Of a stretch of 64,000 nt of DNA, positions 1 through 11,320 are shown piece after piece; position 1 is the stretch's first letter; each line of letters begins with the position of its first letter. The stretch is taken from positions 1,550,001-1,614,000 of the forward strand of contig JAHNUO010000005.1 in assembly GCA_019787685.1 (NCBI GenBank). Direction: 5' to 3'. The DNA comes from Chiua virens (taxonomy: Eukaryota; Basidiomycota; Agaricomycetes; Boletales; Boletaceae). The translations under genes were made by a program, and so were the position numbers. Below the pieces are notes generated by a model that saw nothing but the letters and a program-made list of their open reading frames with translations, was not told the origin of the DNA and ran no database searches.

Positions 1-84
1 TTTGAACAACCCCTGTTTATCTGAAACTTAACAGTGGATTATGTTTACACGGGTTTCCTCTACGATACAAGCGTCCTAGAAGGT

Positions 85-651
85 CTACTCCTTGAGTTCT
101 TTGAGTACCTGTACGAGCTCCTCGGACTTGGGTTCGATCTTCTCGAGGTTCTGTGATTGAGCTTCGGTGTCAGCTAAATTCGGTTCGGCTAAGCTGTAGG
201 TTATCAAACCTGGATAAGCAGCTCAACATATTTCTGCTGCGCTTCTTCCTTGCTGATACCCTTGACACCGTTCCAGGCATCCCTAGAGTGGTACGTGATG
301 GTGAGCACAGGCCGGCCCATCATGATGGGAAAAAGTAAAGGGCGACCATTTGCTCTTTTCCACAAATTGCAGCATGCCTGGTCTCGAAGAGGTCACATCA
401 CCTTCAGTGCCTGATTTAATGCGCGCCCATTTAGCGAGATTTAGCGTCGAGTGATCCGTTACACAAACCTTGCTTGTAGAATGCGTAGTACTACCATCAG
501 TGATTCAGCCAATCCCGCCAAGATCTCAACAGATGGAACGTTGCCTTACGTTGAGTTTGGTACCAACATCTGGCTGATATGGGCCGTCTTTTGGAAGACT
601 CTGAACGTACTTGGCGCACTTGTCGAACTTTTCCTGGAGTGTCAGAGGCAT
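85..651 (-). CDS. ACB1: Acyl-CoA-binding protein (ACBP)
   Basis: Small cytosolic carrier of acyl-CoA esters that buffers and delivers them to lipid synthesis. Five short exons splice into a protein of about 105 residues, the usual single-domain ACBP length. The start reads MPLTLQEKFDKC. Family motifs follow in order: LPKDGPYQPDVGTKLN, YYAFYKQ, GDVTSSRPGM, KSKWDAWNG, and a C-terminal helix SEELVQVLKELKE before TAG. The YxxYKQ, KW and AWN residues that contact acyl-CoA are present. The four introns are short GT-AG introns with good frame continuity. The next gene is divergent, with its start at 1037. I see no frame break. The family call is firm; exact intron edges were placed by eye. Confidence 0.9.
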
Positions 652-1036
652 GATTGTGTGGTATAAGGAGGAGTGCTGCGAACAACCAACGACGACTTGG
701 CTGAGTCGGTTCTTTATCTGATCGCGACGGCTTCCGGATTAGGAAATGCCATTCCGATTCGAGTTTATTATCTTATCAGTAATGTGCTTTCGAGTGGGCA
801 CAAGCAGAAGTCACCGCGTCGACGATGACTAGCTTGAAAACTGTCATAACATTGAGGTCCAAGGGGGAGAGGGAGTACTAGCACCGAGCGCCGTCTTAAT
901 GAAATCGGAGGTCGGGTTGCGTGACATGTTACTAGTGTGACAGAGCGTGTCGGTTACAGTTTGTAGGTACAATTATTGTACTAGAGACAAGACAACGCTT
1001 GATTGCGACCTGTCTATTGCCCCGTTGCGTTTAGGC
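652..1036. other. Intergenic region between divergent ACBP and PH genes
   Basis: About 385 bases between two divergently transcribed genes, so it must hold both promoters. I see no coding potential, repeat or recognisable regulatory element that I could defend. Confidence 0.5.
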
Positions 1037-2635
1037 ATGTCGCACTCGGCAGCTCCACCACCTTCGCCCCAGGAAATACAGCGGAAACTCTCCGTACACT
1101 CTACAGCCAAGCCCAAGAAGGTACCGTCTTCGTCCCCTTTGGATGGTATTGTTCTGACCTGGGAAATCACAGACTCCACCCATCGCACAGGCACATGTGT
1201 CTGGAACAGAGTCAGAGTCAGATTCGGTCTTGTCCCCAGATGTGGCGTCTCCCACACATTCGCAGTCGATGAGTTCTACCGGAGGTTTGCTCTCTGGCAG
1301 CAGCTCACAACCACCTCTTACCTCGATTGCGGAGCGCGCGTCGGGCAGCGGCGAGGAGTCTGAGGAAGAAGACGAGGACGAGGAAGGGCCTTGGAGGACG
1401 GTCGACAAGTCTCTGCGTATTCAAGACTCGGTGAACGAAGGCGTGATCAAGTCGGGCTATCTCTGGAAGAAGGGAGAGCGTCGCAAGGTCAGTGAATCCT
1501 GAGCGCTATTTTATCGCTGAATCTTGATATTGTTGCAGACTTGGAAGAAGAGATGGTTTGTGCTACGACCGGCACATCTGGCGTACTACAAGACCTCTGC
1601 GGAGTACCAGCTTCTGCGACTGCTCAACCTGACCGATATCCACTCGTGCACTCTAGTCATGTTGAAGAAACATTTATACACATTCGGGGTTGTCACATCT
1701 GCAAGGACTTTCTATCTTCAAGCACAGAACCCGGAAGAGGTACAGGGATGGGTGATGGCGATACAGGAAGCACGCGAGAATTTGTTGATGACATCGACTC
1801 AAACATCACTCACGACGCCTGTGGCTATGACAGAGGGACAAGCGACGGTGGATCGGAGCAGCACGATCACGCCTCCTCCCACACATCCTGTGCACGTGCA
1901 AAACATTACGTCTTCGGACTCGGAAGATGTGTCTCCAAGCGCGCAGCGGACATATTCGACGTCTTCGCAAAATCGACCGGTGATTAGTTCGTCACCAAGT
2001 CGGCAGGCAGGACCGCTGAAGGATGCAAGTGCCAAGATAGTAGTGTCCGGCTACTTGTTGAAATGCGGATCGAAGCGACATAACTGGCGGAAACGATGGT
2101 TCGTGTTATCGGGAGAAAAACTAGTCTATTCTGGAAGTCACATGGTAAGTGGGTGGAGTTGGATTGATCGGAGCAATGGTTGATACGTGCGACTTTTTGC
2201 ACCGCATGTTGGCAGGACACGAAGCCGCACCGGCAATTCTCCGTGTCAGAGATTCTGGACGCGCTAGAATTTGATATGCGAACATACAAACACGGTGGAG
2301 GGACACCACCGCCGATTGTGGGCACGCAAGGGGGAGGAGCGACAGACAATCGAAAGTGGGCGCATGGGCAATACACATTCAAAATTGTGACTACGAAACG
2401 ACAACTATTGCTGTGCGCGCCAAGCGAAGAAGAGGAGATCAAATGGCTGAGCGCGGTGCGTGCCCTGATAGCTAGGAGGACGGAGGCTGGGGTTGTGCCT
2501 GGAGATCAGAGTGGGAGAGGAGGGGTGGAGAGTCACGCAGGGCAAGTTGTGGCGACGTCGAGCAGTGGACTAAAGCACAAGGTCAGGAACGCGAGCGTGA
2601 GTGGGGGAGGAGCTGGACCGATATCGGACGGGTAG
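1037..2635 (+). CDS. Tandem PH-domain protein
   Basis: Predicted 474-residue protein from four exons (1037-1120, 1173-1487, 1539-2144, 2216-2635), all joined in frame. A Ser/Pro/acidic leader includes a Glu/Asp run near residues 100-110. PH domain 1 begins at SGYLWKKGERRKTWKKRWFVL (about residue 120). A Ser/Thr-rich linker follows, then PH domain 2 at VSGYLLKCGSKRHNWRKRWFVL (about residue 315). The tail is Gly/Ser-rich and low complexity. Both PH domains keep the basic KR-W-F-VL strand pair that usually contacts phosphoinositides, so membrane recruitment is likely. The layout is reminiscent of yeast Opy1 and other two-PH adaptors, but no catalytic domain is present and the partner is unknown. 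No frame break was seen. Confidence 0.85.
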
Positions 2636-3361
2636 AGGGAATGACGGCATAATCTAAGTGGAGAGAGATGTGTTTTGAGATGTAATTGTACCCGCGCTCC
2701 CACGTCAGGAATGGGTCATGTCACGAGTACCCTGATGGATGTGGACTAGTACGTATGGTTGGCCTGATGTATTGCTTTATTGGTAGAAGTTGGACTACGG
2801 GCTGTGAGGGGAAAGACTGCGGCTTCGAGAGGGGAGAGATGGAGATTTATGATTGGTGCATGATGGGGAAAGCGAACTTTGTCGGTGGACGGTTTGATAA
2901 GTGGCGTAGTTGCGACAAGCGCGGAAGTTGGCCGATCCATTTCGAGACATATTAGTGGTTGGCACTCGGGGTCTCGTTCGGGAACAAAATAAGAGACCGT
3001 CTAGAATGCGTCTCCGGCCCCAGCGGTAGATCCAGAGCATATTTAGCGTGCCAAAAAAATAGAGAAACACCATGCGGATGTGTGCAGGATCAGCCACTTG
3101 GTAGAACGGACATGCAACGTTGTAGGTGGTCGTTGGCGGATCTGCGTAATCCTGAAAAGGAAGGTAACCCCTTGGCAGAAAATTCCCATCGGGAGTGAAA
3201 ATCGGGGGTACCGGCGAGAAGAGGACCCCGAGACGTGGTTGTGTTAATCCAGTACCCGTTCTCCTCGTACGTTACTTATACCTTGGCCCTATGCCTCCAA
3301 CGCGTCCCTCGTCCCCGCTCCCTCCTTCTTATATCTCCCTGTGAATACACTTCTTTTCATA
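2636..3361. other. Intergenic, nothing recognised
   Basis: About 725 bases containing the 3' end of the PH gene and the promoter of the Zn(II)2Cys6 gene. A pyrimidine-rich stretch (about 3290-3360) lies just upstream of the start codon, as is common in fungal promoters. No other feature is supported. Confidence 0.4.
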
Positions 3362-5482
3362 ATGCCCCCTGCTCCAAAGTCCCCACAGTCTAGACGCCCC
3401 GGCCCCCAAAAATCAAAAGGTGCTGTTCGCGCCAAGTCCGGCTGTTATACCTGCAGAATTCGTCGCAAGGTCCTACCCCTTCTTCTCCCGCCCCCACGCC
3501 CCTAATCGTCCCAACAGAAATGCGACGAGCAAATGAATACTGAAGGAAGCTGCGGCACCTGTGTCCGTCTCCGCCTCCAATGCCTCGGCTTCGGTGCTAA
3601 GCGTCCCGAGTGGCTGCGTGTATGTTCTCCCCCTCCCCCTCCCAAAAATCCCTCTCATCTCCTCCAGGAGAACCGCAATGTCGTCGACCTACGCGACAAG
3701 ATCAAGACCTTCCTCGCTTCTCAGGGCATGATCAAGGGCCACTCTGGCTCTGCCCCCCGTGCTGTCGAACAGGAACCACAAATACTAACCCTCTCTGCCG
3801 ACTATGTATCACCAAACAATAGTCCACAAACGCCCACCCTCTCCATTTCCTCCACTAACGATGAGCGCCCTTCCTCATACCCCCTCCGCACTGACCGTTA
3901 CCCTGATAATGATCGTAAGTCCCATCCCACCTCCCACTCCCGCTCCTTTCTCACCCTCTCTCAGGTCTACCTGTCATGCAAGAATTGAGTCCCGACTCTC
4001 CTCTGGAACGTGAATATCCTGAAGTCCTCCTTCCTCCTGTCTCATACTCTTCGACTCCTGTTACCAATAGCTTAGATTCATGTAAGACCTCGTATCGTTA
4101 CTAAGTATTTGTATGTATAATAGTACTCAATGCCCTCCTTGCAGGGACAATCACAAACCATTCCTTCGCTCCCCAACGACCCCATACCAGTGACTTTTCA
4201 CGGTGGTATACTGCTCCCATTCACGCAGAGGATGAATATAATGTCGTCTCCTCCGCCTATTCTTTGACCTCAACTCCTGCTGAACAACACTTTACTTTGC
4301 CCTTGTTGGATGATCGCCAAAATGCTGCCCTCGACTACTATATGAAACACGTACTTCGCCTCCAATACCGTCATGCTAGCGAATCTCTCGACTCTACCAT
4401 CTGGAAGTTGATCCACTCGAGTGACAATGCCCGTCAAGCTGCCTGCCTCCTCTCTGATCTCCATCGAAAGAGCACTCAGAGAGGCAGGCTCGGCATGATC
4501 GAGCCAGAGGACGTAGAGGCCTTGGGACGTATGCAGCTCGTCAACTTCAAGTGCCCCTTGACAGAGGGTGACGCCCTGGCTGGCTTGTGCATCGTCTCCT
4601 ACTTCCTCTTCAACGGGGGCAAAGGTCAATGGCAAACCTTTCTTGATGCCGTCTGCGAGTATTCCCTCACCGTCCTCAACGATCTCCGCTGGGGCGGCCC
4701 ACGCAGTGTCCTCGTTCGCTGCTCGGAGAGCCTTCGCTTTATCATCAAAACATCGATATGGTTCGATGTCCTTGCATCGGCCTACCCTCGTCAGAGAACC
4801 GCGCTTCCTGGATGTCATCCGAGATCTCTACGGTCCACAGACTGCCTTCTTTGAAGACGAACTCGGCCCCCCCATTGCAGAGTACTCGATGATGTCCGTC
4901 ATGGGCTGCGAGAACCATATCGTGCTCGCCCTGGCGGAGATCGCCAGCCTGGCCAGCTGGAAGGAAGCGCATACCAGAAATGGTAGCCTCAGCGTCAACG
5001 AACTCGTCAAGCGCGGCCATAAGATAGAAGAGATTCTGAAAAAACCTAGTGCACACCCATACGAATACGACTCCGATGGGGAGAAGCAGCGTGCCCAGCA
5101 GCGCCGCCTTACCTCGGAAGTTTTTCGTTCATCGTCGCACGTCTACCTTCACTCGGTCGTCTCTGGTGATTACCCGCGCTGTCCAGAGATCATTGAAGCG
5201 GTGAACGAGACGGTCACATGCTTGAAGAAAGCCGAAGATGGCCCTACTGGCCGCGTCGTAGTCCGAAGCGTCATCTTTAGCATTTGTATCTGCGGTTGTC
5301 TAACTGACGACCCGATACACCAACGGTACTTCCTCAAACGCCTTCAAGAGCAACAAGGCCTTTCAATCGGAAATTCTCAGGAAGTCTCTCGTCTCATGCA
5401 GGAAGTCTGGGCTCGACGGTCGCAAGGAAGAGCCGTCGACTGGCGGCAAGTCATGCGAGAGGCTGAAATGCTGCTCGTATAG
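3362..5482 (+). CDS. Zn(II)2Cys6 transcription factor, copy 1 (apparent frameshift)
   Basis: Fungal-type nuclear regulator. The N-terminal cluster reads CYTCRIRRK, then an intron, then KCDEQ and CGTC-VRLRLQC (CX2CX6CX9CX2CX6C). It is followed by GFGAKRPEWLR, a second intron, and a low-complexity Ser/Pro linker. The C-terminal half is the fungal-specific middle region, with FKCPLTEGDALAG, IIKTSIWFDVLAS, REPRFLDVIRDLYG, ENHIVLALAEIASLASWK and CLTDDPIHQRYF. The downstream gene at 8437-10863 is a paralogue with the same motifs and the same introns after RRK and after W-x-R. At about 4777-4784 the frame changes inside a conserved block: WFDVLAS lies in one frame and TLVREPRFL in the +1 frame. No GT-AG intron can bridge it. 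As written, the product would stop soon after this point. The target genes are unknown. Confidence 0.8.
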
Positions 5483-8436
5483 AAAGTCTCTTGTTGGACT
5501 GTCATTTCTCTTGTTTTCGTCGTTGACGCGTTCACGGTTCACACCTTGCTTCCATTTACCACTGTACGAACTAAACTCATCTGCATGCGTTTGTATCGCG
5601 AGAACTGCTGCTGGTCAGGATACTGGCTTATATCATGGAAACAATACCCTCACCACAAGCTGTAACTGCTTACATGCCTCATTCATGGATCAGGTTTCGC
5701 TCCTCAACCTTTCCTCTTTTTCGAATTTGCGTCCCCCTTGCAATATTATGATTTTTTGAACTGCCGATTGGCCTGGAACACAGCTTCACAAACAGCAGCT
5801 CGGTCAAACGCGTGAGGCTACAGTAAGTAACACTGTCATAACATGCACCCCACAGCCACGCTGCAACTTGTCGTGAGAAGGCCACTCGGACCTCAATTGC
5901 ACAGGCTCCCAGAAAAAGCTGTGGAGTGACAATCGCTGCATCGTGCAATCAGAAAAATCTTGTCCCTCGACCTATTGCACGATTGGCTTCTTTTCGCGTA
6001 AGTGGAACAAGTGGGGTTGCCTGGCAATACGCATCAAAATGGATCATCGGATGCGAGGAGCCGCATCAGTGGAGGGCACGTTTTTTTTCGAAATTTGTAT
6101 TCAATGACAAGGTGTGTCGTATTGTACTCGCCCGCGGGCATTGACTGTTGTTAGATGACTCGGCACAATGACAGACGACTGCGGCAGGATAGCGTCACAT
6201 CCGAGTCGCAAATTGTGGAGATACCCCCACCAGGGTCGTGCCATGCATCTGTGGTGCAGCCACGTACTCTTATGGCGGCATGATTCATCGAACTCGTCCG
6301 TCCCTGGGGTTATCGATTTATCAGCTTACCGGGCCAGGTCCGGGAGAAGAACCATACCTAATCCCTGAGTATAGCATATTCAAGAACGCGTCTCAAATTG
6401 GGTTGACATATGTTATAGGGCCATTCGACCTATACGTACGACGTTCCGAACTGAGAGAGGGAGAAGCCGCATACAGGTCCTGGGTCCCTTCCTTCCAAAA
6501 ACAAGTCTGGCGCAAGAAGACGTCCAGAGATGGCCGTTTCGACTTGCCGTGATGCGATGCGATATGTGTATGTGTGTATACGTGTGTATATGTATGGTAT
6601 GACGTGCCTGAGTTCTCAGACGAAGTGCCTTGGGATCTAGCCCGGGCCAAACTGCGCCACCCCCCTTTGGCATTGGGAAGCAGTTTCGGGAGGCGAAATG
6701 AACTGGACGAGAGACCTGACATGGCTGTATTGACAAAAAATTTCACTTGATCGCCGTCGATGTCAATGCAGAGAGATGATAGTGTCGAGGGACCAGAAGG
6801 ACTAAATTTGGGTACTCCCCTCAGATCGTACCCCTTCCCAGACGATTTTTCCCTCAGCATTCAAGCAAGAAACGCGATAGCATCCGTGGTTGATACCAAC
6901 AAGAGACTGACAAGTGGACGTGTGTGACGCATTCGACAGCTTCTCGCATCAAGTGTCGGCGATATCTCTCGGGATTTCCCTTAATTTTTGAATGCAGTTA
7001 TTTATTACTTACCTTATTATTCGCTGTGTCGTGTTGTCATTTTTGCCAAACTCGTCCGAGGCTCCGTTCAACCACCGACTTCAACGTCGTTCCCAGCTGC
7101 ATCGGAGAACCCGCATCACCGGTAGTTGCGATTCCATTCGCCACGCTGTCCTACCCACATTGCCCTCTATGCAATCTCAATGGCCCACCAAGGAGATTGT
7201 ACATAGGTCACGATGGGTGGTGTTCATAATGGAAGCCGGGTTCTCCTCTGCGACGTGATCGGATGGGTGACTTGTCCATCAACTTATCAATCTAGGACAC
7301 AGGACTGTCCAGATCGCGGGAGGACCTAGGAGATCGTATTAAAGTGAAGGGGGGATAGAGAAAGGCGCATATCGACATGAACGACCCACGCACCATCCTC
7401 TCCTAGCATAACACGCCTCGTGGCTATGATCGTATCCAAGGGGTAGGGTCTCTGTGACTGTGCAACAGCCCAACAGACCTCTGTTCCAACTTACGCCCAT
7501 TCTTCCCCCCCTTCGCATCCCTTTCCGTCGCAGAACACCCCGGGTTTTACCACTACCGTTGCCGGATATGTACGGTATGACGCAGATTAGGTTCCGTGGG
7601 GAAACAATCGATGGCGTGGACATGGGGCGACAGACGGTTATAATGAACTCCGGGACCCGAACACGCGTTGACCGTGCCTCCATGATAACGTTCACGAGCT
7701 CTGCATACAGGTTAAAGTAGATTCTGTTCTTTTGTTTCCGTGAAGTTAAGTTGGCATGTCTTATTGAGGGTTCTTCATGAAATATGCTGTAGAAGATGCT
7801 GTTCTCAGCACAGGACGCAGCCGAGCCCCGGTCGCGGGTGTAATACAGGATAGCCTTTCAACTCGGAGCTTAGCTAATTGACCTTGAGAAATGCAATAGT
7901 ATGGGTGCCATCACCCTGGAAGTACGTTATAAGGTTGGGATGAATTGATTATGTCGACATGTATGTTTTTCCCAACGAGTCGTCTCACGCGATCTGCAGC
8001 TTTGGTGGGTTGTAAGGGCACGGGTACTCTATAGGCGGGAGGGTAATTACTCCGTGGTCGCAACTGGATCTGCACCGATTCAGACTCGGGAACTTGTCAT
8101 AGCCCAGTTCGGAGTTAGTACCCGAGCACTCGCACCAATTACTTCACGACCGACCAATATGGTTTCATGCACAGACTTCGGCCCCTTAGGACTGTTCCTC
8201 TGCTTTGATCAGCTTCTTTTCCTTGTCCGTGTCAATGCCATCACGCCGCATTCTCCTTTGCGAGTCTGCCCAATCTATATCCCCGACTGCCTCATATCGC
8301 CCCCCTTCATCGGCGATTTTCCTTCTTCACCTTCCGATCCCCCCATCACCGCTTTCCTCACGACAATCTCCCCGTCACATTCACTTTTAATAACATCCTC
8401 CTTCCAGGATCCCCCTGACTTACCCCGTGTTCTAAC
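5483..8436. other. Gene-poor stretch of about 3 kb between tandem regulators
   Basis: Only short overlapping frames without codon structure or family motifs are seen on either strand. It holds a short TG-rich microsatellite (6556-6597) and a pyrimidine-rich region just before the second regulator (8200-8436). I could not recognise a relic of either neighbour here. An unrecognised small gene or decayed element is possible. Confidence 0.4.
6556..6597. repeat. Short imperfect TG/TA microsatellite
   Basis: The stretch alternates purine and pyrimidine in repeated tgtatg/tgtgta units over about 40 bases in a non-coding region. It is an ordinary imperfect dinucleotide repeat with no inferred function. 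Confidence 0.7.
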
Positions 8437-10863
8437 ATGTCCAAGAACAATTCCAGTTCCTCTAACGGGAGCCAGTCTCCCTCCCCTGATACCCCTTCCA
8501 GTAACACATCCCCAGATATTCTGACTACCTCATTGACCTCAAGACCATCAGATGGAACAGACTCACTAAACATGGGAACCCCCAACAGAGCGCAATTAGA
8601 ACTTCCCCGACCAGCGTCAGCAGGAAGAGGCGGCTGTTGGTTCGTCGCCTCTTCGTCTTCATCATAACCGCCAGCTGACAAAAGTACGGCCACTAGGACC
8701 TGCCGACTACGTAGAAAAGTGAGTCGGTAATCAAATAATATATCCTCTCCATGACTTACACCTCAAAGAAATGCGATGAGCAACGCGAAGGTGACTCCTG
8801 TCACACATGCAGGCGGCTGCAAATCGAGTGTCTGGGGTGGGGTGCGAGACGACCGGATTGGATGCGTGTGCGTACCTTCTCCCGTTCTTGTTCGTGTTTA
8901 TTAACTCGTCTCTAGGACAAACGGGCTGTAGAGGCTTATAAAGCGGAAATCAAAGCGAAGTTGACCCGAGCTGGTCTCATCCGTGGTCAACCGCGTTCTT
9001 CAATAATGCAAGCTACGTCGTCGTCGTCGTCGACCGTTTTCGCCGCAGAACAATATCAGGCTCCCCAGAGCGCACCAACAATTCCTCCTTTCGTTAACGA
9101 TCCTGGGGCGCCTAACCTGACGATCGTCGACACCACCCAGGCGCAGGGTCGAGGCGAAAGCCCGACGATGATGTCGATGTTCGGTGAGCAGTGCTCTTCA
9201 AGCCCTGTTCAACGACTCAGACAGACATTTAGGGTTACCACTCAGCTCACCGTTTAATTTGACCCTACCGCTCATTGACCCGACGTTACCGCAGCTTATC
9301 AATCATTCACCTTACACCCCGTCTACATCGCTGTCTTCCTCCCATCCGTCGCCACAAGACCTCGGGCTTTTTGAGCACCCTTTTGACAGCGTTTCCCCGC
9401 AAGCGCTTGGTTTTAACCAGGAGGCTAGCGCATTATCAGCACACCCTCTCCAATGCGAACATGTATTCTATTATTTCGAACATGTCAAAAAATCGCTTTT
9501 TGCCTTTACCAGCAATGCGACTGCAAACGCAATATACTCGGTAAGCATTCTTGACCGAAACTTGAACGTACTTGGAACTCATCAGTTAATGAAGGCCGTA
9601 TCTCAAGACCCGCAAAGCCCTTTGACGAACGCCATATGTGCCATAGCCAGCCTCCATAATATGCGGGTTCGCGCCGCAAGAGGGTTAGAACCACCAAACA
9701 GCACCCTGGAGAATTCGCCGGCAATAATGTTTTATGATACTGCCCACGCACAGTTGTATAAATCTCGAGAGAGGGCGTTGACGGACGTTGACGCCAATGC
9801 CGCGCTGCATCTCCTTGGCTTCTCCCTATTTTCCGGAGGCGTGACCGATTGGCGGCCAATGCTTGATATAGCCAACGACTGGATGATACAAACTGGAATC
9901 CCAACGCACGAGAATCCCAAACTAGCCATCTTGAGCTTGAGTCAAGCTGGACGTGCGGCACTTAAGGCGACTATGGTGAGAGTGCACGTGTTACGTCCCC
10001 ACCTATAGCTAACTCGATAATAGTGGTTTGATGTCATGTCAACAGTCACGCTGCATACGATACCCAAACACTTAGCTTTCTATCGACGACTGTACCGGGG
10101 AGGAGGAGGCTTCTGGTCAGCTACTTCGGGAATGAGCGCCAAGGAGGACTCGGACCTTCGGGTGGACAACCTTACTGGATGTCCAGATGAAGTGTTACTT
10201 GGCATCGCCGAGATTTCCACCCTCGCGTGTTGGAAAGCACAAGAGATTCGAAAGGGGTGCCTGAGCATGAAGGAGCTGATTCGGCGCGGAAACATTGTGG
10301 AGAGTCATCTTCGCTCATGCGAACCAATGTACTCCCGAGAACTGGACCAAATACCACTGCACCCAGATCTCCTCCTAAGCGACGACTCGAATTTGAAGGG
10401 AATGCCGGGGCTTCCATCCGTAGCTGATACGCGACAACTAGTGGCGGAGATATACCGGGAGACAGCACTCTTGTACTTGTACACGATATTGAGCGAGCCG
10501 ATTCCTGGTAAGGGTGATGCTTGCGAACGAGATAATGGGACGTTGACCAATACATCCGCAGGTGTACCAGAAATTGCCCAGTCCACCGACGTTATAACCC
10601 AACTCATACGTCAGCTGCCGTTGTCGGCGCTCGATCGGACACTAGTGTTCCCCATATGTTTGGCGGGGTGCCTAACAGACGATCCTGTAAAACGAGAAGT
10701 ATTCAAAGCGAGATTGGTTGGACAACAGAACCAATTTGGGAATGTCCATCAAACATTGATGGTGATGGAAACGGCCTGGCAGCGGCGAGACACGAGGGGA
10801 GGCGCAGTTGAATGGCGTGACCTTTTGCACGTTCAAGGCAGACATTTGCTACTACTAGTCTGA
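8437..10863 (+). CDS. Zn(II)2Cys6 transcription factor, copy 2
   Basis: Paralogue of the regulator at 3362-5482. The zinc cluster is assembled across introns. RGGCW ends one exon; an intron of about 57 bases with a CTGAC branch-like site and a ccactag acceptor follows; then TCRLRRK, another intron, KCDEQ and CHTCRRLQIEC. This gives CX2CX6CX8CX2CX6C with all six Cys. GWGARRPDWMR follows. The long middle region shows CEHVFYYFEHVKKSLF, GFSLFSGGVTDWRPML, KATM, an intron, WFDVMSTVTLH, DEVLLGIAEISTLACWK and CLTDDPVKREVF, ending LLLLV before TGA. A possible intron at 9541-9585 is a multiple of three, so either reading stays open. Intron positions after RRK and W-x-R match copy 1. No frame break was seen, so this is the intact member of the pair. 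Targets are unknown. Confidence 0.85.
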
Positions 10864-11320
10864 ATCTAGACGAGGACAGTTAATCCAGTTGTGCATTCCT
10901 ATATTTTTTATCCTACTCACCTCATATATATTGCGACGGCTAGAGCGTCTAAGGTAGTAGTAGCGCATCGATAGTGTTTCTCTGTGTCGTATTAGCCATA
11001 TTATTAGTCGAAAAAAAGAACTGACTAGTTCAAGAGTGTGTGCAGTTCTTGGAGGGAGTGCAAGAGAGGATGGAGGACAAGCGCGATACCTTGCAGCTAA
11101 ATACCGACCGCACGGAAATTGCGCGCGCTGCACAGCCAATCAGATTCTGGCGGTGGATCAATCAGAGCTTAAAATAGCGCCCACCATCACTTGCTGTGTT
11201 ATTACGTAATCAAAGACTAACTAAACTTGTAAATTCAGAAAATAAATGAGCACGTGACCGACGCGTCGAAAATCCGAACCGCGTTGCAACGTGCTCTTCA
11301 CTTTTTACTACTCACTAGTC
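10864..11320. other. Intergenic, nothing recognised
   Basis: About 457 bases between two genes on the + strand, AT-rich in its first half. It holds the terminator of the regulator and the promoter of the GBD/FH3 gene. No specific element was identified. Confidence 0.4.

Noticed and set aside
8600..8710. Regulator copy 2 seemed to have an in-frame TAA at 8665 and to lack the first zinc-cluster cysteine.
   Set aside because: An intron of about 57 bases with a CTGAC branch-like site and ccactag acceptor removes the stop and joins CW to TCRLRRK, restoring all six cysteines.
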